From NCBI RefSeq assembly GCF_052065415.1, contig NZ_JBQHUB010000035.1:1-33108 (forward strand): a stretch of DNA of 33,108 nucleotides, read 5' to 3'. This document shows, one piece after another, positions 22,870 to 30,369 of this stretch; positions within the stretch are counted from its first letter, which is position 1, and each line of letters starts with the position of its first letter. The translations under genes and the position numbers were made by a program. The notes under the pieces are model-generated. The model was not told where the DNA came from. It saw only the letters and a list, made by a program, of their open reading frames with translations, and ran no database searches. Source of the stretch: Pseudoflavonifractor_A sp022772585. GTDB lineage: Bacteria > Bacillota > Clostridia > Oscillospirales > Oscillospiraceae.

Positions 22870-24600
22870 ATGAAAAAGCGTTTGATGGGTTCCACTTTGA
22901 TCATTGTTCTGGTATCTCTCCTGATCTCCAACGCGGCAGGCGTCTGGTTCCTGTTCAGCCAGCAGCGGGAGGATGCCCGGCAGAACCTGCGGGAGCTGCT
23001 GATCCTGATGGACAGCCAGAGCCAGACCACCGACGCCCAGGGGGCGGCGGAGCAGTTCCGACAGGCGGCGCCCGACAAGCGTCTTACCATCATCACGCCG
23101 GAGGGCGAGGTGCTGGTGGATACCAAAGCCGAAGGAGAACAGATGGGCGGCCATGCCGACCGGCCGGAGGTTATCACGGCCAAGGCCACCGGATGGGGCG
23201 AGGATACCCGGGCCTCCGACACGGTGGGAGTGCCCATGCTCTATGTAGCCAAACGGTTCACCGACGGCATGATCGGCCGGGCTTCCATGCCCCTCTCCTC
23301 CATTGACACGCTGGTCTGGCGGAGCATGACCGGTTTCCTGGTGGCCTCGGTAGCGGCGCTGCTGCTGGCCCTGGCCCTCTCCAGCCGGATGGCCCGCCGG
23401 GTGCTGGAGCCGCTGGAAGCGGTGAGCGGCGCCCTGACCGGGGTGCTCTCAGGCGCGTCCACCACGGTGCTGGACGCCTACCGGGGGGATGACGAGCTGC
23501 GCCCCATCCTGCGGTATATCGATAAGCTGGTGGAACGGCTGGGCGCCTCCATCCAGCACCTCACCGAGGAGCGGGACAAGGTGAACCTGATCCTGGACTG
23601 CATGGACGAGGGGTTCCTCCTGCTGGACGAAAAGGGGGGCCTGCTGGCCAGCAACCGGGCTGCCCGGGAACTGTTCGGCGCGCCCGAGGACGGCGGCGAG
23701 GCGGCGGGGCTCATGGTATTTACCCGCAGCCGCCGGCTGCGGGAGGCCACCGAGCAGTGCCACAGCCAGAAGAATTCGGTGGTGCTGGACGTGGCCGATC
23801 TGCCTGAGGCGGGCCGCAGCCTGCGGTTTTTCCTCTCGCCGGTCTCCGGACGGCAGTACGAGGGGCAGTCGGTTGGCACCGCCATCCTCATTTCCGACGT
23901 GACCGAGCTCAAGCGGGCCGAATCCATCCGTGCCGACTTTACCGCAAATGTGTCCCATGAGCTCAAAACGCCGCTGACCAGCATCAAGGGGTTCACCGAC
24001 ATGCTCTCCTCCGGCATGGTCACCTCCACCGAGGACCAGAAGCGTTTTTCCTCCCTGATCGGGGTGGAGGTGGACCGGCTCATCGTCCTTATCAACGATA
24101 TTCTCAAGCTCTCGGAGCTGGAATCCCTTACCATGGAACAGGACGATTCCGACGCCCCGGTGCTGGCCACCGCCCGGGAGGCAGCCGACTTGCTGGCCAT
24201 CAAGGCGGAGGAGTCCCAGGTGACGGTGACGGTCCGGGGCCGGGAATGTACCGCAGCCATCCCGGCGGCACGGCTGAAGGAGGTCATCCTCAACCTGACG
24301 GAAAACGGCATTAAATATAATCATACCGGTGGAAATGTAGATATATTGGTGGAAAATGTGGATGATTCTGTGACCATCACTGTGGCGGACACCGGCATCG
24401 GCATCCCGCCGGAAGCCCAGGACCGGGTATTTGAACGGTTCTACCGGGTGGACAAAGGACGCTCCCGGAAGGCGGGCGGTACCGGACTGGGGCTGGCCAT
24501 CGTCAAGCATATCGTGGCGCTGTACGGCGGCTCCATTCACCTGGAGAGCCAGGTGGGCCAGGGCTCTGTGTTCCGCATCACGCTGCCTCAAAGCAAATGA
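22870..24600 (+). CDS. phoR: Phosphate-regulon sensor histidine kinase PhoR
   Basis: 576 residues. Membrane helix at about 5-25, an extracytoplasmic domain (about 27-145), a second helix (about 150-175), a HAMP-like linker, and a PAS domain (about 235-345; LILDCMDEGFLLLDEKGG). The HisKA domain has H363 in VSHELKTPLTSIKGF, and the ATPase has N479, D507 in DTGIG, and GGTGLGLAIVKHI. All kinase motifs are present. It phosphorylates PhoB when the Pst-PhoU complex reports low phosphate. The large extracytoplasmic region is the Bacillus-like PhoR form rather than the short enterobacterial one. A strong terminator follows, closing the operon. Confidence 0.93.
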   Translation: MKKRLMGSTLIIVLVSLLISNAAGVWFLFSQQREDARQNLRELLILMDSQSQTTDAQGAAEQFRQAAPDKRLTIITPEGEVLVDTKAEGEQMGGHADRPEVITAKATGWGEDTRASDTVGVPMLYVAKRFTDGMIGRASMPLSSIDTLVWRSMTGFLVASVAALLLALALSSRMARRVLEPLEAVSGALTGVLSGASTTVLDAYRGDDELRPILRYIDKLVERLGASIQHLTEERDKVNLILDCMDEGFLLLDEKGGLLASNRAARELFGAPEDGGEAAGLMVFTRSRRLREATEQCHSQKNSVVLDVADLPEAGRSLRFFLSPVSGRQYEGQSVGTAILISDVTELKRAESIRADFTANVSHELKTPLTSIKGFTDMLSSGMVTSTEDQKRFSSLIGVEVDRLIVLINDILKLSELESLTMEQDDSDAPVLATAREAADLLAIKAEESQVTVTVRGRECTAAIPAARLKEVILNLTENGIKYNHTGGNVDILVENVDDSVTITVADTGIGIPPEAQDRVFERFYRVDKGRSRKAGGTGLGLAIVKHIVALYGGSIHLESQVGQGSVFRITLPQSK

Positions 24601-24631
24601 CGGCCTTCCTCTTCGGGCCGCCGTGAAACAG

Positions 24632-24662
24632 AAAACCCGCTGCCCTGCGGCAGCGGGTTTTT
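24632..24662 (+). terminator. Intrinsic terminator of the pst-pho operon
   Basis: AAAACCCGCTGCC (24632-24644) pairs with GGCAGCGGGTTTT (24649-24661), tetraloop CTGC, followed by further T. Confidence 0.95.
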
Positions 24663-24764
24663 CATGTGTGAACGGGTCCGGGCCTATTTGCCGAGAGAGG
24701 ATCCCTCAGTTGCGGCTGCGCCGTGCCGGGTCCCATCACAAGGGAGCCGGAGGAGGAATGAGCC

Positions 24765-24793
24765 TTTACCTGTGAAAAAAGAAATGTTATAAT
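24765..24793 (+). promoter_or_regulatory. Candidate promoter of the deacetylase-like gene
   Basis: TTTACC (24765-24770), 17 bases, TATAAT (24788-24793). The -10 is perfect. A start near 24800 would place the three tandem hairpins (24804-24888) exactly at the head of a leader of about 140 bases. Confidence 0.7.
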
Positions 24794-24803
24794 AATGTCT
24801 GCT

Positions 24804-24888
24804 GAATAAACCGCTTTGCGGTTTATTCGTGCGGCAGCAGCCGCACAATTGGATCAAAAGGGCCATTCTCAGCTCTTTTGATCGAATT
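24804..24888 (+). promoter_or_regulatory. Three tandem hairpins in the 5' leader
   Basis: Hairpin 1: GAATAAACCGC (24804-24814), loop TTT, GCGGTTTATTC (24818-24828). Hairpin 2, directly abutting: GTGCGGC (24829-24835), AGCA, GCCGCAC (24840-24846). Hairpin 3: GATCAAAAG (24852-24860), 14 bases, CTTTTGATC (24875-24883). The arms fill almost the whole stretch. It matches no riboswitch I know and may belong to the lineage's hairpin-rich intergenic elements. Confidence 0.65.
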
Positions 24889-24940
24889 CAGGCATTATAA
24901 TAAAAAAGGAATCGACTGCGCGGCGGAAGGAGGGACCGGG

Positions 24941-26128
24941 ATGAAGCGAAACCTGCTGGCACTGCTGTGCGCGGCGGTGCTGGTGCTGGCTCTCCTGCCC
25001 CTGGCGGCAGGCGCCGCCGGTGAGGTGCAGGTCTACCACCTGGCGGTCAACGACAAGCTCATCGACGCCGAGACCGGCCTCAGCGCCGCCAACATGCCGG
25101 TGGCGGTGGGAGGGATGATTTACGTCCCCTATACCACCTTTGACAAAAATGTCACCGGGGTGGACCTGGGGATCGCCTACGGACTGTATCAGGAGGGCAA
25201 TACCCACACCCTTACCCTGTACAGCCTGGGCGGCACCATCGTGTTCGATATCAACGCCCAGACCTGCACGGTGAGCAACACCGGGATGAATCTGGACATG
25301 CGGGCCATCATCCGCAACGGAAAGGTCTATGTCCCGGCCAACGGCGTGTGTCAGTTTTTTGGCCTCCAGTACAGCTACCGGCCTACCCGGTCGGCGGGCG
25401 TGCTGATCCGGATCACGAACAATTACGCCGTGCTCAGCGATCTGAAATTCATGCAGTCGGCGGCCTCACTGATGCAGAATCGGTATGACAGGTACATGCA
25501 GAGTCTCGCTGTTACGCCCAGCCCCGTCCCCACCGGGAGCGGAACAGTGACCACGCCCCCTGCCGCCTCGGATGATCCGGACGAGCCCGGTGTCTGGGTG
25601 TACCTGGGGGTGGAATGTACCGACGGCGGCGGGGCCGAGCGTATTCTGGAGACGCTGGAGCGCTGGGGGGCCAGAGCGGTCTTTTTCTTCCGGCCGGAGG
25701 AGCTGGCCGGGCAGGAGGCGCTGGTGCGGCGTGTGCTGGGGGCCGGCCACCAGGTGGGCCTGCTGGTTGATGGCAGCAGCCTGGAGACTGCCCGGGCCGA
25801 GCTGGCCCGGGGAAACGATCTGCTGGAGCGTCTGGCCTGGACCAGAGTCCACACCGCCCGGCTCACCAATGAGAGCCGGGAGACGGCCCGCACCCTGGCC
25901 GGGGAGGGCTGGAAGCTGTGGAGCACCAGCGTGGACGGCCGTCCCGGCAAAGAAACCGGCTATCTCAACACCAACGCCATCGTCACCAAGGTCAAGTCCC
26001 GCCGCACAGCGGCCCGGCTCCTGCTCAATGACAGCGGCGCCACAGCCTCCAACCTGAGCCGGCTGCTGAACCGGCTGGAGGAGGAAAAGTGCGTCCTGCG
26101 CATCCCGCTGGAGACCGAGCTGGCCTGA
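24941..26128 (+). CDS. Secreted protein: copper-amine-oxidase-N-like region plus degenerate polysaccharide-deacetylase-like domain
   Basis: 395 residues. Signal peptide (about 1-25). Residues about 27-165 carry the repeat style of copper-amine-oxidase N-like domains (VAVGGMIYVPYTTF, then NGKVYVPANGVCQFFGL), common surface modules in clostridia. After a Pro/Thr linker (about 190-215) the C-terminal region resembles a NodB deacetylase fold: WVYLGVECTDGGGAERILETLERWGARAVFFF and GHQVGLLVDG. The family's metal-binding Asp (in TFDDGP) and His-x3-His motif are not present: the sequence reads VECTDGG and GLLVDGSS. So it is probably catalytically inactive and may bind glycan. ATG 24941 has GGAGGGA seven bases upstream. 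It precedes the cysteine desulfurase by 24 bases. Confidence 0.8.
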   Translation: MKRNLLALLCAAVLVLALLPLAAGAAGEVQVYHLAVNDKLIDAETGLSAANMPVAVGGMIYVPYTTFDKNVTGVDLGIAYGLYQEGNTHTLTLYSLGGTIVFDINAQTCTVSNTGMNLDMRAIIRNGKVYVPANGVCQFFGLQYSYRPTRSAGVLIRITNNYAVLSDLKFMQSAASLMQNRYDRYMQSLAVTPSPVPTGSGTVTTPPAASDDPDEPGVWVYLGVECTDGGGAERILETLERWGARAVFFFRPEELAGQEALVRRVLGAGHQVGLLVDGSSLETARAELARGNDLLERLAWTRVHTARLTNESRETARTLAGEGWKLWSTSVDGRPGKETGYLNTNAIVTKVKSRRTAARLLLNDSGATASNLSRLLNRLEEEKCVLRIPLETELA

Positions 26129-26152
26129 TCTGAACAGAAAGAGGAAAAAGAC

Positions 26153-27307
26153 ATGCGTAAGGTTTACATGGACAACGGCGCCACCTCCTACCCCAAGGCC
26201 CCCGGTGTGGGGGAGGCTATGGCCGACTATATCATCAACGTGGGCTGCAACATCGGTCGTGGCGGGTACGAGGCCGCCTATGACGCCGCCTCGCTGGCCC
26301 TGGAGACCCGGGAGCAGCTCAACCGGCTGGTAAAGGGCCCCGGTGTGCGGAACGTGATCTTCACCCCCGGCTCCACCCACTCCCTCAACTACCTCATCAA
26401 GGGCCTGCTCAAACCGGGCGACCGGGTGGTCACCTCCCCCATGGAGCACAACGGCGTGCTCCGTCCCCTGACCCAGCTTCAGGAGCAGGGAGTGGAGGTA
26501 GACTATCTGCCGTGCAATGATAAGGGCGAGCTGCTGCTTGAGCAGGTGGAGGAGCACCTGACTCCCGGCACCCGGGCGGTGGTACTCACCCATGCCTCCA
26601 ATGTGTGCGGCACGGTGATGCCCGTCGGCGCGGTGGGAAAGCTGTGCCGGGAGCGGGGGATCTTCTTCCTGGTGGACGGCTCCCAGACGGTGGGGGCTAT
26701 CCCGGTGGACATGGAGGACATGTGCATCGACGGGCTGGCCTTCCCCGGCCACAAGGCCCTGCTGGGCCCCCAGGGCATCGGCGGCATGGTGCTCACCGAC
26801 GCGCTGGCCCGCTGTCTCACGCCCCTGGTGGCGGGAGGGACGGGAAGCGTGTCTCACGAGCTGGTGATGCCTGCCTTCCTGCCCGACCGCTTTGAGGCGG
26901 GTACGCTGAATCTGCCCGGTATCTACGGCCTCCATGCCGCCCTCTCCTATCTGGAGGAGCAGGGGGAGGACCTGCGGCGGCGGGAGCACAAGGTGGCCTG
27001 CCACCTGTGGGCCCGGCTGAAGGAGCTGGAGGAGGACGGCATCCGGGTGGTGGGCACCGACGATCTGGACATGCGCACCGGCGTGGTGTCGGTGGACTTC
27101 CTCCACGGCGACAACGGCGAGATGGCCTTCCGGCTGGAGCAGGAATATGGTATTGCCACCCGGTGCGGGCTCCACTGCGCTCCCACCGCCCACCAGACCC
27201 TGGGCACCTTCCCCCAGGGCACCGTGCGCTTCTCGGTGGGCCCCTTTACCACCTTCGAAGAGGTGGACTATGTGCAGGGAGCAGTGGAGGAGCTGCTGAA
27301 AGGCTGA
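26153..27307 (+). CDS. Class V aminotransferase / cysteine desulfurase family protein
   Basis: 384 residues, PLP-dependent. YMDNGATSYPKAP opens the fold as in NifS/SufS-like enzymes. Other features are FTPGSTHSLNYLIKGLL, SPMEHNGVLRPL, THASNVCGTVMPV, DGSQTVGAIPVDM with the PLP-pairing Asp, and the Schiff-base lysine K201 in FPGHKALLGPQG. Near the end RCGLHCAPTAHQTLGT has C338 and C342, one of them the likely persulfide cysteine. It matches the TIGR01977-type subfamily (EF2568-like) rather than IscS. It may release sulfur or selenium from cysteine or selenocysteine; the acceptor is unknown and no Fe-S scaffold is adjacent. ATG 26153 has GAGG upstream. Confidence 0.9.
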   Translation: MRKVYMDNGATSYPKAPGVGEAMADYIINVGCNIGRGGYEAAYDAASLALETREQLNRLVKGPGVRNVIFTPGSTHSLNYLIKGLLKPGDRVVTSPMEHNGVLRPLTQLQEQGVEVDYLPCNDKGELLLEQVEEHLTPGTRAVVLTHASNVCGTVMPVGAVGKLCRERGIFFLVDGSQTVGAIPVDMEDMCIDGLAFPGHKALLGPQGIGGMVLTDALARCLTPLVAGGTGSVSHELVMPAFLPDRFEAGTLNLPGIYGLHAALSYLEEQGEDLRRREHKVACHLWARLKELEEDGIRVVGTDDLDMRTGVVSVDFLHGDNGEMAFRLEQEYGIATRCGLHCAPTAHQTLGTFPQGTVRFSVGPFTTFEEVDYVQGAVEELLKG

Positions 27308-27336
27308 AAACAAGCCCCGGAATTATGCATGGCATA

Positions 27337-27372
27337 AAAACATCCGCGGACGATGCCGTCCGCGGATGTTTT
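27337..27372 (+). terminator. Intrinsic terminator of the cysteine desulfurase gene
   Basis: Perfect 16-bp stem AAAACATCCGCGGACG (27337-27352), loop ATGC, complementary arm 27357-27372 ending in TTTT. Confidence 0.93.
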
Positions 27373-27383
27373 GCGTATAAGAA

Positions 27384-27476
27384 GGCCCCGACGAGGAGCT
27401 GCGGGGAGCGGTTCCATGTCGGGGCCTTAATTATTTTTTAGAAGTCGGCGTTTCCAACGGTACGGGGATGCAGCTG
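27384..27476 (-). repeat. Divergent second copy of the asnS 3' end and its terminator hairpin (copy A)
   Basis: This stretch matches 27613-27706 at offset 229-230 with roughly 85-90% identity. It contains GGCCCCGAC (27384-27392) and GTCGGGGCC (27418-27426) enclosing a smaller hairpin, then the last codons of an asnS reading frame. On the minus strand the stem is followed by a T-rich tail, so copy A is the better terminator of the two. Confidence 0.85.
27438..27476 (-). pseudogene. Remnant of an asnS C-terminus
   Basis: Minus-strand reading gives QLHPRTVGNADF and a stop, matching the last residues of the intact AsnS (ELHPRTVGNADF, 27668 upward) except at the first position. Homology to asnS stops at about 27476, so only 12 codons remain. 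It is a scar of a duplicated or replaced asnS. Confidence 0.85.
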
Positions 27477-27479
27477 CCT

Positions 27480-27615
27480 CCCCATGCGGTCATGACCGCA
27501 TGGGGGCCCCGAAGATTGGACATGCTCGGCGGAAGTGAATTCCGCCTGCGCCAAGGTTTTGGCTGTGCCAAAACGCTTGAACGGCGCTTGCGCGCCGCCC
27601 CATCAAAGATGGGGC
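27480..27615. repeat. Chain of hairpins between the two asnS tails
   Basis: A perfect 26-bp palindrome at 27480-27505 (half-site CCCCATGCGGTCA). GGCGGAA (27528-27534) / TTCCGCC (27540-27546). GTTTTGGC, TGT, GCCAAAAC (27556-27574). A GGCGC/GCGCC stem near 27583-27596. GCCCCATC, AAA, GATGGGGC (27597-27615). GGGGCCCCGA occurs at 27503-27512 and again at 27611-27620, giving a 108-bp period. The core 27525-27550 recurs inverted at 32978-33003. Confidence 0.8.
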
Positions 27616-27667
27616 CCCGACGCGGAACTGTGGGAAGCGGTTCCACATCGGGGCGCTGTTCGTTTTC

Positions 27668-29062
27668 TTAGAAGTCGGCGTTTCCTACGGTACGCGGGTG
27701 CAGCTCCACGTCGCGGATGTTGGAGATGCCGGTGAGGTACATGACCATGCGCTCGAAGCCCAGACCGAAACCGGCATGCTTGCAGGAGCCGTAGCGCCGC
27801 AGATCCAGATACCACCAGTAGTCCTTGGGATCCATGCCAAGCTCTCTGATACGAGCCTCCAGCAGGTCCAGCCGCTCCTCACGCTGGGAGCCGCCGATGA
27901 TCTCGCCGATGCCGGGGACCAGACAGTCGGCGGCGGCCACGGTCTTGCCGTCGTCGTTGAGACGCATATAGAAGGCCTTGATGTCCTTGGGATAGTCGGT
28001 GACGAACACGGGCTTTTTGAAGACCTGCTCGGTGAGGTAGCGCTCGTGCTCGGTTTGCAGGTCGCAGCCCCACTCCACCTTGTAGTCGAACTTGTCGTTG
28101 TTCTTCTTGAGGATCTCCACCGCGTCGGTGTAGGTCACACGGCCAAAGTCGGAAGAGGCCACGTGCTGCAGCCGTTCCTTCAGGCCCTTGTCCACGAAGG
28201 AGGAGAAGAAGTCCATCTCGTCGGGGCACTTCTCCATCACGGTGTTGATGATATACTTGATCATGTCCTCGGCCACTTCCATGTCGCCGGCCAGATCACA
28301 GAAGGCCATCTCGGGCTCGATCATCCAGAACTCGGCAGCGTGGCGCTGAGTGTTGGAGTTCTCCGCCCGGAAGGTGGGGCCGAAGGTGTAGACGTTGCCG
28401 AAGGCCATGGCGAAGTTCTCGGCGTTGAGCTGGCCGGACACGGTGAGATTGGCACGCTTGCCGAAGAAGTCCTGGCTCCAGTCCACGCTGCCGTCGGCCA
28501 GGCGGGGCGGATTGTTCATGTCCAGCGTGGTCACCTGGAACATCTCACCGGCGCCCTCGCAGTCGCTGGCGGTGATGATGGGGGTGTGGACATACACGAA
28601 GCCCCGGTCCTGGAAGAAGCAGTGGACGGCGTGGGCCGCCACGCTGCGCACCCGGAAAGCGGCGGAGAACAGGTTGGTGCGGGGACGCAGGTGCTGGATG
28701 GTGCGCAGGTACTCCACGCTGTGGCGCTTCTTCTGCAGAGGATAGTCGGGGGTGGAGGCACCCTCTACGGTAATGGAGGCGGCCTTGACCTCCAGAGGCT
28801 GCTTGGCGCCGGGGGTGAGGACCACGGTGCCGGTCACCACGAAAGAGGTGCCCACATTGCACTTGGCGATCTCCTTGAAATTGGCGACCTCGCCGTCGGC
28901 AAAGACGACCTGAAGGTTCCGGAAGCAGGAGCCGTCGTTCAGCTCGATAAAGCCGAAGGTCTTCATATCGCGGATGGTGCGGGCCCAGCCGCAGACGGTG
29001 ACGGTCTGGCCGCCGAAGGCGCCCTGATCCGCGAAGATTTGTGCAATGGTGGTTCGTTTCAT
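27668..29062 (-). CDS. asnS: Asparaginyl-tRNA synthetase
   Basis: 464 residues, full length. The N-terminal OB-fold anticodon domain (about 15-105) has VCGWARTIRDMKTFGFIELNDGS. The class II catalytic core has YLRTIQHLRPRTNLFSAAFRVRS, motif 2 in FRAENSNTQRHAAEFWMIEPE, and motif 3 in GFGLGFERMVMYLTG. It charges tRNA-Asn with asparagine. The ending ELHPRTVGNADF is repeated in the downstream remnant. ATG 29062 has GAGGGG six bases upstream. A promoter lies at 29118-29146. The immediate downstream hairpin lacks a T tail, so termination may rely on copy A. Confidence 0.97.
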   Translation of the reverse strand: MKRTTIAQIFADQGAFGGQTVTVCGWARTIRDMKTFGFIELNDGSCFRNLQVVFADGEVANFKEIAKCNVGTSFVVTGTVVLTPGAKQPLEVKAASITVEGASTPDYPLQKKRHSVEYLRTIQHLRPRTNLFSAAFRVRSVAAHAVHCFFQDRGFVYVHTPIITASDCEGAGEMFQVTTLDMNNPPRLADGSVDWSQDFFGKRANLTVSGQLNAENFAMAFGNVYTFGPTFRAENSNTQRHAAEFWMIEPEMAFCDLAGDMEVAEDMIKYIINTVMEKCPDEMDFFSSFVDKGLKERLQHVASSDFGRVTYTDAVEILKKNNDKFDYKVEWGCDLQTEHERYLTEQVFKKPVFVTDYPKDIKAFYMRLNDDGKTVAAADCLVPGIGEIIGGSQREERLDLLEARIRELGMDPKDYWWYLDLRRYGSCKHAGFGLGFERMVMYLTGISNIRDVELHPRTVGNADF

Positions 29063-29117
29063 TGTGGTCCCCTCATTTCAGTGGTGTATATCCGAGATCG
29101 GATGATCGAATATTGGT

Positions 29118-29146
29118 AGTATAGCCCCTTCCTCTGAAATTTTCAA
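29118..29146 (-). promoter_or_regulatory. Promoter of asnS
   Basis: On the minus strand TTGAAA (29146-29141), 17 bases, TATACT (29123-29118). The leader is about 50 bases, too short for a T-box riboswitch, and no T-box sequence is seen. Confidence 0.75.
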
Positions 29147-29175
29147 GCCTTTGCGGCAAAAACAGGGCTTTCGGG

Positions 29176-29484
29176 TCAGGATGGGGACTGATCCTTCCGT
29201 TCCCGGCGGCGCAGCAGGGCAAAGACGCCCCAGGCCAGGGCATAGCCCAGCAGGATAGCGGCGGCCACGGCCAGCCAGAAGAGAAAGGCCAGCTGCCAGA
29301 AGAATCCGGACTGATTGAACCACACCTGCAGGGCCAGAAAGAGGGGAACGAGCGCGGTCAGGGGGACCAAAAAGCGCAGAAAACGGAGCTTGGAAGAGCG
29401 GGAACGGGGGCGGTGAAGAAGAAAGAGCTGGAGCAGGAGGGCAGCCAGCATGGGGCCCAGGAGAAAGAGCAGCAGTTCCGGCAT
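29176..29484 (-). CDS. Small three-helix membrane protein, function unknown
   Basis: 102 residues from ATG 29484. Three hydrophobic segments (about 4-23, 37-55, 62-90) with basic loops (HRPRSRSSKLRFLR) and a basic tail RRRERKDQ. There is no known motif. A GTG at 29493 overlaps the stop of the upstream gene, but AGAGG spaced eight bases before ATG 29484 favours the latter. It is the last gene of the LytTR operon and probably translationally coupled. It may work with the DUF3021-like protein. Confidence 0.7.
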   Translation of the reverse strand: MPELLLFLLGPMLAALLLQLFLLHRPRSRSSKLRFLRFLVPLTALVPLFLALQVWFNQSGFFWQLAFLFWLAVAAAILLGYALAWGVFALLRRRERKDQSPS

Positions 29485-29489
29485 GGCAG

Positions 29490-30329
29490 TCACCTCTCCC
29501 CGGCGGCCGGCGGGGCCTTTTTATGCCGGGCGGAGGCCGCGCCGGCGAGACCGCCCGCCAGGGCGGCGCAAAACACCACGCCGCAGTGGAAGAGGGCGCT
29601 GGAGTTGAACAGAAGAAAGACCACGGGAAGGTAACACAGGGCGCAGAAGGGAGGGTAGAGGGGGCAGAACCCCTGCCGTTTTCCCAGAGACAGACCGGAG
29701 AAAAATCCGCCCACCGGAAGCAGAAGATAGGGAAGCAGCAGTCCCGTGAGCACCGGCACGTCCCGGGCATCCAGCGCCCGGAGGACAAAAGGCAGCACGT
29801 CGCACAGCAGCAGGGCGAAGAAAAAGTAGGGCAGGGTCTCCCGCCATTTGAAGAGGGAGGGACCGGGGGCGAGGCCCAGCTTCTCCCGGATGGCTGCCAC
29901 CTCGGCGTACCAGCCCACCCAGCGCCCCAGCCAGACCAGGAGATAGATCAGGGTAAAGGGGAACAGAAAGGTGAGGGCCAGTCCTGGCCAGGGTTCCGGG
30001 GAAAAGTTCAGCACCGCCCAGGCCCACAGGGTCAGGGCCATGAGGGCGAAGTGGAGCGCCGAGCGCCGCAGCAGAGAGCCGCCCGCATCGGCAAAGGGCA
30101 GGGTGGCCACGGCGGTCTCGGCCCCGAAGGCGAACCAGAGGAGAAAACCCAGGACCGCCCCCAGGGTTTCCGGGACATGGGAGTTGTAGCAGAAGGTAAA
30201 ATCAAAGGACAGCGGGACGCCGAACAGGCTTCCCGGCTGGGTGAGCCACGCCAGCAGCAGATAAGCGGCCATCCCCAGAATTCCGCCCGCCAGGATGCGA
30301 ATGAGCCATTGCCGTTTGATATCGCGCAT
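29490..30329 (-). CDS. DUF3021-like polytopic membrane protein with a C-terminal extension
   Basis: 279 residues and about eight membrane helices. Residues 1-150 resemble DUF3021: KRQWLIRILAGGILGM, a loop, four helices, and a short cytoplasmic basic/acidic segment AAIREKLGL near residue 150. DUF3021 proteins are usually about 130-150 residues and sit next to LytTR-only regulators, which they are thought to hold at the membrane. Here a second hydrophobic half (about 160-270; RETLPYFFFALLLCDVLPF, LLLPYLLLPVGGFFSGLSLGKRQ) follows. ATG 30329 has GGAGG seven bases upstream. The LytTR gene ends 40 bases upstream. The domain call is by pattern and context. Confidence 0.72.
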   Translation of the reverse strand: MRDIKRQWLIRILAGGILGMAAYLLLAWLTQPGSLFGVPLSFDFTFCYNSHVPETLGAVLGFLLWFAFGAETAVATLPFADAGGSLLRRSALHFALMALTLWAWAVLNFSPEPWPGLALTFLFPFTLIYLLVWLGRWVGWYAEVAAIREKLGLAPGPSLFKWRETLPYFFFALLLCDVLPFVLRALDARDVPVLTGLLLPYLLLPVGGFFSGLSLGKRQGFCPLYPPFCALCYLPVVFLLFNSSALFHCGVVFCAALAGGLAGAASARHKKAPPAAGER

Positions 30330-30369
30330 GATGTTACCTCCTTTTCAGCCCGCCCCATGGGGGAGGCTT

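Noticed and set aside
24758..24775. Five-codon reading frame with a strong GGAGGAGG before it
   Set aside because: It lies upstream of and inside the promoter for the next gene, so it is probably not transcribed; too short to support.
25466..27313. 615-codon minus-strand frame opposite the deacetylase-like and desulfurase genes
   Set aside because: Crosses two well-supported plus-strand genes and shows only composition-driven repeats.
27698..29119. 473-codon plus-strand frame opposite asnS
   Set aside because: Antisense shadow of a universally conserved gene; Gly/His/Val-rich without motifs.
29063..29175. T-box riboswitch upstream of asnS
   Set aside because: The gap to the next gene is only about 115 bases, the predicted leader about 50, and no T-box-like sequence or terminator/antiterminator pair is visible.
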